64,000 nucleotides of DNA from Durusdinium trenchii (GCA_963970005.1 CAXAMN010013780.1:539442-603441); one strand, 5' to 3'; positions 39,891 to 52,840 are shown, counted from the first letter of the stretch. Numbers and translations: made by a program. The notes: generated by a model not told the origin, from the letters alone.

Positions 39891-42800
39891 TTTACTGTAC
39901 CTGAATATGAGCATGGCTTCCTCCAAAGCAAGATTAGAGCACGCTGCTTGGTTGAATGGAAGCGGAAGTGTCAGGTTGAATACAGCGGACGCCAACACAT
40001 GGTGGTTGAGGGGGGGCATGTATGAGACCTACTTCATCCGGGCTGTCTCGGGTTCAAAGGCGCTAAATCGTGTTTCTACTTTAGGTGAGTTGAGATGAAT
40101 TCAGTGTATCTTTTACGTTGAATTCAAGCAGAAACTTGACAAGGACGAGGACGAGGACTCGCATGTATATTTGTTGTGATTCGTATTTTTCTTAATACAG
40201 ATGGAAGATGAATGCTACTGTGTGCATGTTTTTGCAAAATTGCTTTGTTGAATGTATGACATAAAGATAATATCGCTTAATTAGACAGGAATTACACGTA
40301 GGGATATGATATGTCCCATGCCCAACAGCTTACGGCTTGTGGACCGAGCAGATCCCACACAGTTTTCTGAGTCACAGGTGCGGTTGAATCGCGTCCTCCT
40401 TCTGAAGCAGAAAAGTGGGGACACGTGGCTTTGAAGCATACAGGCATTCAACAAGTCCTTGAGGCGTACATGTGAGTCGCAGAGTAAGTAGAACCACATT
40501 CGCCAATGTTGAATCAGTGTGAAAGGCATGATAACAAGCTGCATCTCAGTACTCAAAGGGCTTTGCACTATTGAAGCGGATTGATTCAGGTTGTACAATG
40601 TTGTACAATCTAAAATCCAACCAGTTTGCCTGGAGAAAGGTGTGGCTATTGTTGTACACTTTGGCAAGGACGACAGAGTGTCCTCCCTTCATAGCATTGG
40701 AGTTGTTCCACTCGGACTCGCAGCGCTGCGGAAACTTCCTAGGTTTCACTCAAACACCTGCAGACTTTAGGCTGCGGAATTGAACTGCAAATCTGACATA
40801 ATAGTAGAGGAAGGTGCCCTTTGCGCTTGCTTTGGAGTCTCATTCATGTATATATAATTACATGAACTTGCCCAGCAACATTAAACGTATCTATATAGTC
40901 GACAGACAAATTGTTGCATAAATTTACTATACACTAGATTCTGTGCAACCGACTGACTGGATTCTGTGCTTTTGGTTGCGAAACTGCGAGGTTATGAAGG
41001 CATTGAGACATGTTGATATTGCATGGATAAGATTACAAGATTTCCTTTTGTCGAACTTTGGACCCATTTCTTGAATAGAGATAGAGATCGACCACCCCGG
41101 TTGCAAGAAACTAGAGCTGCTTGCTATTGCTTTGGGCCAGCATGCTAGTTTGCCAATCGTTTGATCAAACAGTGTTTTATGCTAGAACTTTGCCACCACT
41201 TGTTCTGTAGACGCAAGGCAGCTTTTCAACCACAATGCTATTACAAACATGTTTTTGAGCCAAAACAACTAGGATAACTTTCTTCGTTTGGATTAGAATG
41301 ATGCTGTGATTGAAACAGCTTCCATTGGTTGAGGTTTGAAGTGAGTGTGGGGCAGCCGCTGGTTGATGGAGCTTATGTTGAGGCTGCGGCACAGGGGGGA
41401 GAGGGTGTTCAGGTAGGGGGTGCACTTCATGTTTACGTGTCTTCAATCAAGGACGCCCGCCTACCTACCTACCTACCTACCTCGGCAATCTTTGTTGCCA
41501 TCACCGTGCAGATTACCATTCTCGAACACCTCAAGGGCGAGGATCAGATCGTCTTCAAACACAAGAAAAAGATGCTTGGTTTGGTTGAAGATACTCGAGA
41601 CCGACAAACTGCACATCAGAATTTCAATTCTTGCGATCCACATTAGAGAGTTTTGATATGTTTTGATTAGAACATATATCATTGAGTTCAAGTTTCATGC
41701 ATGGCTGGTGGGGAGAGCTGGCTTATGAACCGGAGAAGCTTGCTGTTGGTTTGGTTCATCAAAGCTCTTGTCTCGTTCGACGCTCAGGAAACACTACATG
41801 AAGCGCTGGATTGTAAATCAAAAGCTCACACGCTTCCGGGTGGATAGGCCGGATGGCTCCTTCTGTATTTTTGGTTTGTTCATAGATGTTCACAAATACA
41901 ACTTCTGAACAACTAGCAAGAAACTGCTCCTTTCTGAACCGTCATGAGTCCTGGCTTTTTGACGCTGCTTTGCACCACAGCCGTGGCGACTCGTGTGCAT
42001 AAGCAACTTTCATTTTACGTTTCACGCAGAGGTATCATGAGGTTGTCGGCTACAGATGTTCAGTCAGTCTACCCAGTACTGTTACAGTATACAGTATACA
42101 TATTATTAATATATGCAATTGTGAATGATTTCTACAAAATGTATGCATATATAATATGCCTCTTGAAAGGGCGATGGAGAAATATGCATATTATGTTTAT
42201 TTTAATACATAAATATATATATACATACACCTAGTGTACTTCCTTTTTGGTATATTACCATACTACAGTCCAATGGATTCTTCGAGCTTTTGCCGCCAGG
42301 ATTGTGCTGGGATCGGGTGATGAGCCAGTGACGGGAAGGGCACCATATCCCTTGGGCCCCGCAGCACCCTAGTCAGAATAGGCCTCAAGGCAAAACTCGC
42401 AGACTCTGTTTGATCAAGCAGCATAAACAGCTACAAAAGCCAAGGTGTTCAAAGAGTAATGTTCTCCCAAAGATCGTTGAGTGTCCTGTAAAAGAGGCCA
42501 AAGGCCAAATCCGTTCGCAAGAGAAGCGGAAGAAAGGACGCGCGCATGTTTGCTTCGCAAATGATGGACATGCCACGGTGCCACTCGTTCTTGCTCCTTT
42601 TGAATGGCAGGTTCTCGCTCGCAAGTGTTGAACTCTTCTTCAGCAGCTTCCCAGCATTGGAACTGTTCTGTTTATAATGGCTGGAGGGCAAGTGCCCAAT
42701 ATCGCCGAACTCGACGGCTTTGTTTTAATTTCTCAACATGGTCTTTGCATCGTTTCGTCCTGGAGTTGCACCCTTCGTACAGGCTGGAGTTTCGGGTGGT

Positions 42801-43510
42801 GTGACTTGTTGGACGGAGGATGACGGAGGTTTCAAGCCACAAAAACCTGTTTCGCTAAGGCAACACTACCTTCACGGCCTGTATCTCAGAGCGAATTTGG
42901 ATGTGTTTGGACTTCTCCTACGGGGGGTAGCTACCGGTACCGGCTGCTCATGACTGCCAGGAGATATGCTATGCCTCGCCCACGATCTGGTATTCCCTTT
43001 GCGTTAGCAACTTAGTTCATGGACACCAAGTGACACCAGTCTCAATTCGGGTATTGTGATGTATTGTGAGGAGGATTGAACTTTGTGGAGTCGGTCGTAA
43101 TTTGAGCAAGAGGATTTGTTATGATTTGTTGCAAGATGGCAGAGCCTCAGCGGGAGGAGGCTTTAGATGGCTTTTGTACTCGTAGTATCTCCGATTCCTG
43201 AACCACTGAGGCTGAAGGAACCCTATCCAGAAGCACCGAGGTGGGATGCTCAAGTGAGACGTGTGGCCAAGAGTTGCTTGTGGCAGGCCAATTTTGAGCA
43301 TAGACATGTGATGCAATGTTGCATCATTTGTTTGTGTCCATTTTTTGTAAACGCTTTTATGATATTCCCTACCTCCAAAGAAGACACGGAGATGCAGACC
43401 AACGTTGCACGTTGATTTGCCAAATCATTCACTGCACAAGGAATCCATTGATTGCATCCTCTCACGAACACGTGCTTAGTTTACTGTGCTAAGCTGCTAA
43501 GGTCAGGCTA
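39891..43510. other. Intergenic stretch, no supported gene
   Basis: AT-rich, with (CTAC)n at 41459-41482 and TATA-rich tracts near 42080-42230. A minus-strand frame at 41473-41691 reads IFNQTKHLFLVFEDDLILAL. Its plus-strand counterpart is equally open and no splice sites were found, so I do not call it. Confidence 0.4.
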
Positions 43511-43513
43511 TTT

Positions 43514-43819
43514 GTGTTCAAACATTTCTGGCATCAATGCTTTGCTGGCTTCTCGCAGAAACGTGTCGTTCTCAGACTTTGCAGATGTCACTTCAATAAA
43601 GCACCAACATTCTTCGCCATGCACACAAGAGGCCTTGTGATTGTTTGCCGAGCATCTCGCAGAGCATTCATGTATAAGTACAAGGGAATAAGATGGAACA
43701 CGGAATACGTACGAACAGATGCTTGGTTGATTCTTCTCAATGACACCAAATTCGCTGAGCCCGAGGCCTTGAGTAAAAGTGGTGTTCTGGATGCAGCTTC
43801 AAAGCCTGGTGGCGCATGA
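43514..43819 (+). CDS. Possible exon, unknown protein
   Basis: 101 open codons. The second half reads RGLVIVCRASRRAFMYKYKG, then IRWNTEYVRTDAWLILLNDT, with a mixed composition typical of globular protein. An antisense frame of 97 codons overlaps. No start or splice evidence beyond the stop at 43817-43819. Confidence 0.3.
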   Translation: MFKHFWHQCFAGFSQKRVVLRLCRCHFNKAPTFFAMHTRGLVIVCRASRRAFMYKYKGIRWNTEYVRTDAWLILLNDTKFAEPEALSKSGVLDAASKPGGA

Positions 43820-44350
43820 GAGTATGGCGGTGGGGCACCTCCAAAGATGAGGTATCTGTGGTTTCTGCACAGATGGCGCAACGATTTTGGAAGTCAGTCT
43901 TGAAGACAAGTGTATTCGTTCATGGATTCACAACATCATTTGCTTATCAATTCATATTACATTAATATATATATATACTATCATATACTGTATATATATT
44001 ATATATTACTATATATTAATATTATGAATATCCATGTCATTCATCATCACTTCCAACTGGTAGCTTTTGCCCTGGATGTGTTGAAACCGATGTACTACAG
44101 TAGTTGTTGGCCAAAGATGTGCCACGAGTAGGTGCATGACCTGTCCCGCTCAGCATAGAGCTTCATGAGTGAAAGCAACCATTGGTGCCTTGGGCTCACA
44201 ACCATTTGGCTATGGCTCGAAAAGAAGAGCCACGGCAGCCACGGACCTGCAGGCTTTAGACGGGTGTTCCTTTCAACAGTGGGCTTGGCTGGTACCCGAT
44301 TTTTGAGCCATACCAATTCTACTGAGAAATAGTGGAGTGTTGATCATGCT

Positions 44351-44581
44351 TTGGAAGCCTATGAGAGCTCAATCAACTTGCTACTCGCAGTGCTTGACAA
44401 AGCCCGTCAAGATTGCTGCGTGGCCCTAGCTTTAGCAGCATGCGGTGAAATACCGACACTTCGCCGTGACAGTGCTGGCGAATGCATCGCTGCATCGCTG
44501 GGCGCACCTGCAACCATCGAAAAGATCAACGGCGGCATCATGGGTACTGGCTGTAGAATAGACTCCAAAGTAGCTTTGTAG
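44351..44581 (+). CDS. Possible exon, unknown helical protein
   Basis: The frame reads ALEAYESSINLLLAVLDKAR, then QDCCVALALAACGEIPTLRR and ends TAG. Hydrophobic spacing suits an alpha-helix pair. GC content rises locally. Splice sites were not resolved. Confidence 0.3.
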   Translation: MEAYESSINLLLAVLDKARQDCCVALALAACGEIPTLRRDSAGECIAASLGAPATIEKINGGIMGTGCRIDSKVAL

Positions 44582-47500
44582 CTGTTGGAGGCTTCTGGAT
44601 TTGTGGTATGAGTTGGTTCTGACAACTACCTTTGCTCCGATGCTCGTTGAAGTACACTCCTAGTTCCTTGAGAGTTCAAGTAAAGGCACAAAAGTTTGTC
44701 CGAGTGAGGATTGTCCACCCGGTCCCTGCTCGAATGCCCGAGGTAGGAATCAAGAGGAAGACAAACTCCCCTTTTTTTGCTTCGAGGGGAGAGGGCAATT
44801 CGATCTACCTGCAGTTGTGTGACATGAAGTGCAGTACAGGTAATCTACCTGCACCGCAGAGATGGATTGATTTTTACAGAAGGGACCCAGTGAAGTCAAA
44901 AGGGGCAAATTCGTGAAAGCAAGGAATCTGTGGCCAAGAGACTGCAGGATTTGATTTTAAATGATGTTAAGCATGCTAGTGAATTGATATCTTAAATGCA
45001 AGACACATTAAATACATTGGTTTTCTTGAAGCTGGATTTTTCTTTGGACTTGCGGACGCGCTGTGTGGTTGAGGGTAATATTCATTTTCAATATGGATGT
45101 CCTTGGCAGCAGCTTCTGGAATTGTGAGGGCACAGCAAGTTCCCAAGTTGACAGAGCAAGTGTCATTGTCATTGAAGGTTGGAGAAATTGAACTCAGGGT
45201 GACATTGGTGGGAATTAGAGTTATAGGGACTTACGGGGTAAAAATAGGGCACACGTGTTGCATATAATAGTATTTATATATACATAATATGCAGTACATG
45301 TCACATTCCACCCTAGAGAAAGCAGTTATATATACTGTATCCATGTCATGAGTTTGTATTCTGCTGCAAAGTCAGGAGTCCGGAGACTTGATTTTCCGCA
45401 TGTTGAGATACGTCGTTTGCATCAAACCTGCAGCTTTGAGTCGCAAGCAGCAACAGGGTGTCGCGAACAGGGTGTCTCGGCAAAACCAAGTCGACTGACA
45501 TATGAAACTCATGTTTTGGCTTTGAAGTGTCAACCTCCCACCTCCTTTTGTGTTGCTTCTGCAGATTTGAAGGTGGATGAAGGAACTACAGTGCCTTTCT
45601 CAGCTACGACATGAATATCATGGGTCAGAGCTACGATCAAGAATTGAGAGTGCAGTCATCAGCCAGAATGATCTCGAAAGGGAGATGTTCCCTCCCAACC
45701 TACAATTCGGACTCCTGTCACCTTTGCTTCCCTGAGGCTCCTAAAATTTGTGGATGCTGCAGCAGACCAAGTGCCGCCAAGTGAAAGGACATCGGATACA
45801 TTATACTTCCATACATCAGAATGATGGTGCCTTCCTGCACTGGCTCACAGCTGTCGCTGATTCTTCCAAGGCAGATGATGGCGTGGTCCTGGTGATTCTC
45901 AGGTGGGTACCGTAGTCTTGTAGTCGTTTGGTCTTGTAGTAAGTCGTTTGGAAGAAGAAGGACAAGTGGCTTCACAACACTACCTGGAGTAAGTGTGGCC
46001 GTGGTGATTCAACATCCAAATTACAAGAAATGAACAGCAAAAGGAGTGTTTCGTCCCAGCTCAGGCAAGAAAATATGCAGTTTTGAGTTTGGGCGGGAGG
46101 ATGTGGTACATAGTGTGGCCATGGTGTTTCACTCTTGTCCGAATGACTTTCCGCAAGCCGGGTGACTTTCCACTACTGTAGCGTGACCAATCGGCCGGGT
46201 GACTTTCTGCGACCACGGAGTGACTAAACCCGGGCCCCAGAACTTGTAGCTTGCAGCCCAACAGCTTTGGAAGCACCATGAAGCAGGGACATCAACTTCA
46301 ACTGTTGAACTGTTGAAGAGATCGGCGCTCCTGAATGACATGCTGCTTCGAGGTGCTTGGGCACCACCGCTTTGGCACGGCACACAGAGTGATGAGAGAC
46401 TTCGTACCATGGTTCAAGCCAATTTTTGGAAACTGTTGAAACGTTCACGGTCTTTGCTGACAAAGATTTGCAAAGGTAGAACACAGTGGGGATTCATTCT
46501 ACAAATTTGAAGTGATATACTCCTGTTGCATTGAGGGTGCTATTCATGTGAGAGTTGCCTCTTCAGCAGATAGGCCTTGATGCTGTTTGTCAGGTTCGAC
46601 TTGCCTCCACCTCTGCCTTCATGTCCGGGCTCCAAACAAACACTTTGCCGCTGAAGGTGTTCATGCAACCATAATTATACAACATTATGTATGTTAATGT
46701 GTATGTGGCCATTTTGAGGCCTAGTTTTGTTTGCAGCACTCGAACATGAATGCATTACCGCATAGCTCTCCGTATAATCAATGTGTGGCTATGGTTCCAA
46801 GAAAGGAAGCCAGAGGCAAAAAGTTTTGGTACTAGCTTCATTTTGCCGTTTCTGCCAAGTCCACACGTATAGTGTAGTACGTTGCCCAATCGCTTACGTT
46901 ACCTTCTAGCGATGTGCAGGTTCGTGCAACGTTATACATTCATTTCATTTGGGCTCATTTTGGACTAAAGGCACCATGAAAAAGATACCTCCAGAGTTCT
47001 GTCAGAATTAGAAGCAGACTTATGTGAAGAACTCATGACTTTGTCCCAAAAAAAATGCTGGACAAGGATTTGTGAGTGCAAGCATTTGCGTTACGCATGT
47101 TCCTACTACTTGGACCTGCACTAGGAAGAGAAATGGATCCAAACACATTTGACTGTGTAGTTGAATCAAAGCATTTGAATGTTGAATGGGTTATATAGTT
47201 ATATACGGGTTATAGTTAGAAGATGTTAGAAGCCAAGAGTATGTTATAGTAAATGTTACAGTTCTAGTCAACGTTTGCTCCTTTGAGAGGCCTAGAACAG
47301 GGGGTCTCCCATGGTCTCCCTATTCTCATGCACACCTAGATCTTCACGCCTAGAAGACGGAAGACCAACAGTTTTACATCGTCAGACGCTCAGTTTGCCT
47401 TTGCAAAGAGGATGTGAACTGTTCTAGGGCCTAGGGAAGAACTCAATCGGAAGGCTGACGACTTCTTCATTCCTTCATTTCTGATACTGTTCGCTGAGCT

Positions 47501-48560
47501 GCATTTCATTCAACTCATTGATATTGATTGTTATTTGCGAAGCCAGCGCCTCCGTTTTATTTCTTTTTCTTTTGTTTTTTTTCGGACGAGATGTGGAATG
47601 GAAGGTGTAGAAAAACTTCAGGCTTGTGCAGTCCACTTGCGACTTTGGTGGAAAACCACTTAGGACGCTGCACTTGGCATGGTGGAACAAGACCAAACAT
47701 AATAAAGGCAGGTTTTCAGTCACAATCCTACTGTTCAGTTCCTCGTCTACTTGCGACTTGGTTCATTTCCTGCTCGAGTTCAGCAAGATGGAAGATTGGG
47801 TTTGGCCATTTCCGGCCACTTGCAGGTCCATACGCATTCAAGACTACAGTAGCACTAATTTGTCAAGAAACAAAGGTTTGGCCTAATCTTGCGTATGTGT
47901 TGCATCGTTTGTCCTCAATGACAAACTGAGGCTACGTGTCAGAGTTATTAGCCTTCGCATGTGGAGGCAAGAACCAAACATCAAGAAATGTTGGAGCGAC
48001 ATGGTGAATATGGATGGAAGATTTCTATATTGTACAAAGCAGCGGTGCACTAGCTGCACCGCACCATGATTTCTTGCCATTATCCGTACAGACACTCACC
48101 GTACTCCAAAAGATTGTAGAAGTGGAAGCGTAGATCAGCAAAGCATGTTTTTGGGATAGATTGCAAAGAAATCTTGAAGTCATTTTCTTTGCTTCGTTGC
48201 TTCTTTGCTTCGTCTTCGGCACTTTGCAGCTCCAGCACTTGAGAAAGGCAGTTCCAAACTCAGAGTTGCAGCCTTTTCTGGGATGGTGATGTCCAGCCTG
48301 TTGGGTCCATGGGTTTCTACAGAGCTGGCGATTTGGGAAACCGTGTGATGCCTTTGGCAGATCAGAAGAACGCACACATTTGCAGCATATTCACCCAAAC
48401 AACGGTTTCAACGCCTAGTATGTGCTGCAGACGTCTTATATAGTCTTTTGTATAACTTATATAACTGATGATGCAACCAGAACCGGCCACTATTCGCTAT
48501 CCAGGTTCAGTCCAAATGACATATCTGTTGGAATTGTGCAGGGTCGACATCAAAGCTAGG
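44582..48560. other. Intergenic stretch with minor repeats
   Basis: No supported gene. At 46140-46235 GCCGGGTGACTTTC recurs about three times with a 38-40-base period. Open frames at 45718-45975 (minus) and 46313-46510 (plus) have protein-like composition but contradictory strands and no splice sites. TATA tracts are at 45270-45340. Confidence 0.4.
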
Positions 48561-48579
48561 AGCTCGGTACTGTGCACTG

Positions 48580-48697
48580 AACCTAGTAGCGTCCTCTGGT
48601 TACTAGTAGTAAGGCCAGGAGCGCCCCTAGTAACTAGTAGCGTCCTTGCTCCTAGTAGCGATGCCCTTTGTTCCTAGTAGGTCCTAGTAGCGTCCTG
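48580..48697 (-). repeat. CTAGTAGC dispersed repeat, inverse orientation
   Basis: Six units such as CCTAGTAGCGTCCTTGCTCC and TTACTAGTAGTAAGGCCAGG. They are the reverse complement of the 39561 cluster. Confidence 0.75.
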
Positions 48698-49203
48698 TAG
48701 AACAGGTGGAATTGAGGCGCTCGTGAAATGAGGTTTGCCCTCGGCTGCACCGCTCCGCGCGCTTTGTGCTGCGGGCAATGGCAACGGGCACTGTGAGGTG
48801 TTATGTTCTTGATCTTACAGCGAGGGATTGTCAGCTATTTTTGTGTTTGGCAATGTTTAATATGGCGCAGCGTTTGACCCCAGCATTGTGCATGCACTTA
48901 AAGCAGCACCCACGAGAAGATCCGCATAGAGATCATTAAGCTTTTTCTTTTGGCACTTGTTAGCACTTGCGCAGGTCTTGGCACTTGCCTTGCACTTGGC
49001 CAACTCTCCGAGCGAAGGCGCAAGCAAGGAATGTCACAGGGAGACTTACTTCGATCAGCCGATCAGTGTCTATTGAGGAGTGTGTGTGTATATATATGTT
49101 TTACATTTAATTATTATATATATACATATGTCGGACAACATATCTTCTGTTTTAGAAAGACGTGTTTTTTGTTTTATGTTGTTTTTTTTTTTGGGGGGGG
49201 AGG

Positions 49204-49268
49204 CCGCTAGTAGGGGTAGCTAGTAGTAGCTAGAGGTAGCTACTAATTATGGACGCAGGATAGCTCAC
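49204..49268. repeat. CTAGTAGC-derived segment, left flank of a hairpin insertion
   Basis: GCTAGTAGGGGTAGCTAGTAG leads into TGGACGCAGGATAGCTCAC. The latter string recurs at 38022-38041. Confidence 0.6.
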
Positions 49269-49336
49269 GCTGCTTCAAGGAAGCTCCTCCGGCCGCCCTA
49301 AACGCGGCGGGGGAAGCTTCCTTGGAGAAGCGCTTG
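49269..49336. mobile_element. 68-bp hairpin insertion (MITE-like)
   Basis: The arms 49272-49296 and 49304-49331 are nearly perfect inverse copies (AAGGAAGCTCCTCCGGCCGC against GCGGCGGGGGAAGCTTCCTT) around a 7-base loop (CCTAAAC). The homologous locus at 38025-38094 has the same flanks without these bases, as if it were the empty site. Too small to encode anything. Confidence 0.65.
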
Positions 49337-49879
49337 CACTAATGATGTGGTTCCTAGATTTTTGGGGAAACTTAAAAATTCCTTGATCCCACTGGTAGAT
49401 CACTTACTCAACCACTGCTATAGTTGTGGCTCCTGCTGTTGCAGCTGCGTTGACTCATCCGACTATGGTCCATTATAGATAGACCACTATTATGGATTTA
49501 CCATTATATGTTTTGCTAATGTTACTAATGTGTGCTTATTTCTTTTGCGCTTCAAGATGACTGGACTTGATAATGCAAAAGCTGCTACTGCTGCTGTTAG
49601 TCCTAGCACATGCGGCGTTTACGACTGTCGCGTTTGCAAATTTTCAAGCAAGGGGTCTCAGTGTCAGTGATTCTGGTCCCGCATCACCACAAGTCAAGTG
49701 AAGTGGAGCAATCTGAAACGAAACAGTAATTTTACAGCAGAATCAAGATAGTGGTATACGACAGACTTATTGTTAGTGTAATTATACATAACAAGAAAGA
49801 CTGCCTAGATTTTGGGGAACACCGTAACGCCGTTGCCGGTTTAATTTGACCTGACACATTTACTCATGTCCCAAGTTTG

Positions 49880-50385
49880 TCAATGCAATGACTTGTTTGT
49901 GCAGGTGTGGCTCGCATGTTCCTGGATGCTATGTTCCGCAGTTGGGCGGCAATCCGATGATGTTTTTGGTTGAACGTATAGATCTATCAGTCTATCAGTG
50001 ACCAATTCCAGACTTGCAACTGACCACTTGTTGCGTAGCCTCTCGTTAGCCACCGCAACGATGTCTTTGAGGCTGGGAACTGCGGCAACGTCGCCCTGGC
50101 CGACAAGAGTCGCAGGCACGTGGACCTGACAGAAGCGTTTCTTCCGACGAAATCGGCTCAGTTTGGAGCGCTGCAGGCATGGCAAGCCGTGGAGATCCTT
50201 CTAACAGCATTGCTTCCTTCTTGGCATGTTCTTGTGGTGGCGTGTTTATTCCAGCTTGAGACTTGAGATGAACAAGTTTGGCAGACATGGGGGTCTTTCC
50301 CTGTGTCTCGAGTCATAAAATGTCTTAACATGTCACAACATTCACCACGGTGGAACATGAGGTTACGAACGCAGCGCAGTTCCAC
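49880..50385 (-). CDS. Possible minus-strand exons, Cys-rich protein
   Basis: Two overlapping minus-strand frames. 50385-50158 reads FMTRDTGKDPHVCQTCSSQV, then SWNKHATTRTCQ, a C-x2-C..H..C pattern like a small zinc-binding module. 50185-49880 reads FCQVHVPATLVGQGDVAAVP, then SLKDIVAVANERLRNKW. They are in different frames, so an intron or frameshift would be required. The plus strand also has an open frame here. Confidence 0.3.
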
Positions 50386-50656
50386 TCATTGTGACATATT
50401 GTGACAATTGTTGGCAACATAAGGCTAGATGTGACGACTGACGTGGGCTGCAAGCTGGTGCACATCACTGCCGAGGCGCAGCAAACCATCATTTCAGAGA
50501 TGCGAAACTGTAGCACCAACTTTTGTTGAAAAACCAGGTCAAACCCCAGGGGGGTCTCTGCCTAGTTTTTGTATTTCCCCACCATGTCGCTCTTGAGGGA
50601 TTGTACTCCCGTGATCGCCGCCCCACTCGTTTAGCCTTGGTCTCCTTCGTTGGCCA

Positions 50657-50683
50657 TCACTAGTAACTAGTAGGTTATGTGTC
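50657..50683 (-). repeat. Short CTAGTAGC-type fragment
   Basis: ATCACTAGTAACTAGTAGG, a solo piece of the dispersed repeat family. Confidence 0.5.
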
Positions 50684-50689
50684 CTACAC

Positions 50690-52340
50690 TTGCCTCCTTC
50701 TCCTCCGCCTTTTTCTCGTCCTCGTTGCTGTTGGCCTCAACGCATTATGCCTTTGCAATTGGTGGGCCGTTGGCTGCAGTGTGGTCCGTGGATTCTCCGT
50801 TTTTACTTTTGGCCGTTCTGGCGCGCTCGGGATGTTTGGCGCTCTGGATGGTATGTTCAAACGTTGGAATGTGTTGGAATACATAATTACAATTACTGTA
50901 ATTACAAATAGTAAAATAGTTTATAAGTTCGTTACAGCTGCATAGCAGATATGGTCGCTGTGAGCGACCAGTTCTGCAGAATCGACTGTGTTTCGAGTGT
51001 GTGCTTGTGCATCTTGTGCTTGATTAGCGACGAGGTTGGACGAGAGAGGTCACACTTATTGTATGTGACGATGTCATTTTTTTTTGCTTTTAGTCATCAC
51101 AGTGGAAGATGTTCTGTGCTTGAGGCCTGAAAGAAAGTTTGCACAGCTGACAGGTAACTTTGACACACCGTTTGCTTCAGTTGCTTGAGAGGGGGGGGGA
51201 TGACTCGAACTAAAGTCGTGTTTTTTTCTGTTTTTGTTTCTTTTTTGGTGTTAGTTGGTCACTTTTGTGATTTTAAGGTCCCAGTGTCCAATGCTGGGAA
51301 CATGTGTTCGCTGCAAAAAATGTGCAGCGCTGGGCTGAACTGGGGGGGTGCCTGGAGGCCGTCCGTCAAGCTGAACGTGATTTAGATGCCTTGATCGAGG
51401 CACAAGCTGAGGCCCTGCCTCTTGGCATCAATGTCATCGGCATGTCCTGCTGAACCTCATGCTGTTTTTTGGGTTAAAGTTAGTATGACTTAGTTAGTTA
51501 AGTTATGCTTTGCTCAGGTGTTCATAATGATTCTTGTGTCGGCTTGGTTGAGGGAGGACCAAAAAGGAGTGTTCAAACTGAGGTTGTCCTATGGGCAAGG
51601 CTATGAGGCCTTGAGGGTGGTTGTCCTTTCTAGCCTTGAAGTGGGAGATTATGGACACCCAAGGGCTCGGCGTAACTTGTTTGGAAAAAAAAACATCAAA
51701 ACTTCTTTCAGTGGATGTCACATGACTTGCGATTGAGTGGTGTTCTCTTGGCGTTCCATTGACATGAAGATGACAGACCAATACAATTAATACAACGATG
51801 CACGTCCCTTTGAATAGAACATTGCATCCATATTGCATTGGTCATGAGTTTGTTCATGTTTGTTTTTCGCTTCGATATCAGAATGCCTCTAAGATCCTCT
51901 AAGAGTATCTATATAAATGTGTTTAATTTCAGTATGTCGACACTCTTCCAAACTGCTCCAGCATAACCGTTAGACCACAAATAATTGTGTCAGTTCTTTC
52001 TTCAATTTTCCACTGAAAGCAACAGACTCGAGATGAAGTTGGGAGGCCACAGCTCGACAGAGATCTGCTGCTGAGTTTATCCGACACAGAGCGCTGGGAG
52101 GTGTGTAGCGGCCTCAGTGTGGCAATGGAGAACTAAGGCAATCTTGTTGGTGGCAGCCTGGGATTTTGAGAGTGAATGACACTTCCTTGGTGAATAGATG
52201 TGAATAGTATTTGCGTCACCAGATCAGGCGTGTCACTCAACCTTGGAGACCGAAAGATGCTCCGATTGTCAATTGCATTTGTGAGGACCTGATCAACTCC
52301 AATTGAGAAAGTATGTTTAAACAACATCTTATTAATTGCT
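50690..52340. other. Intergenic stretch, no supported gene
   Basis: All frames are short. Contains homopolymer-rich DNA (G9 at 51191-51199; T9 at 51069-51077) and AT-rich DNA with no recognisable gene or element end. Confidence 0.4.
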
Positions 52341-52380
52341 TTGCTTCGGTTGATCCCCACCATGACATTTCAATCATTTG
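52341..52380 (+). repeat. Solo end matching the foldback element arm
   Basis: TTGATCCCCACCATGACATT (52350-52369) followed by TCAATC matches the outer arm of the element at 59955 over about 35 bases. No inverse partner was found within 1 kb, so it is a solo or truncated end. Confidence 0.6.
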
Positions 52381-52449
52381 TTTTCATGCCATGGTGAGGA
52401 GCATGTTGCCATGGTCGTGAGTTTTGTGGTGCTCAATTTTGCACGTGGG

Positions 52450-52840
52450 TCCTCGGGCTGTGTGCTGTGGTTGTGTGTTGTGGTTGTGTGTTGTGGTTGT
52501 GTGTTGTGGTTGTGTTGTGTGCTGTGGTTGTGTGCTGTGGATGTGTCTTTGTGGTTGTGTGGTGTGTTTGTGATTGTGTCATTGTGCTTGTGGCTGTGTG
52601 TTTGTGACTGTATGTTTGTCGATGTGTTTGTGGTTGTGCTGGTGGCTGTGTGTTTGTGACTGTGTGCTTATGATTGTGTTTGTGACTGCGTGTTTGTAGT
52701 TGTACTTGTGGTTGTGCTTGTGGCTGTGTGTTTGTGACTGTGTGCTTATGATTGTGCTTGTGGCAGTGTTTGTGACTGCGTGTTTGTAGTTGTGCTTGTG
52801 GTTGTGTTTGGGGTTGTGTTTGTGGCTGTGTGTTTGTGAT
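52450..52840 (+). repeat. T/G minisatellite
   Basis: Nearly 400 bases of TGTG(C/G)TTGTGGTTGTG-type units plus a longer unit TGGCTGTGTGTTTGTGACTG present several times from 52588. The minus strand is open through it as a His/Asn/Gln/Thr repeat. I treat that as a by-product of the repeat. Confidence 0.85.

Noticed and set aside
41473..41691. Minus-strand frame with LVFEDDLILAL resembling a glycosyltransferase motif
   Set aside because: Too short, no splice sites, and the plus strand is open over the same bases.
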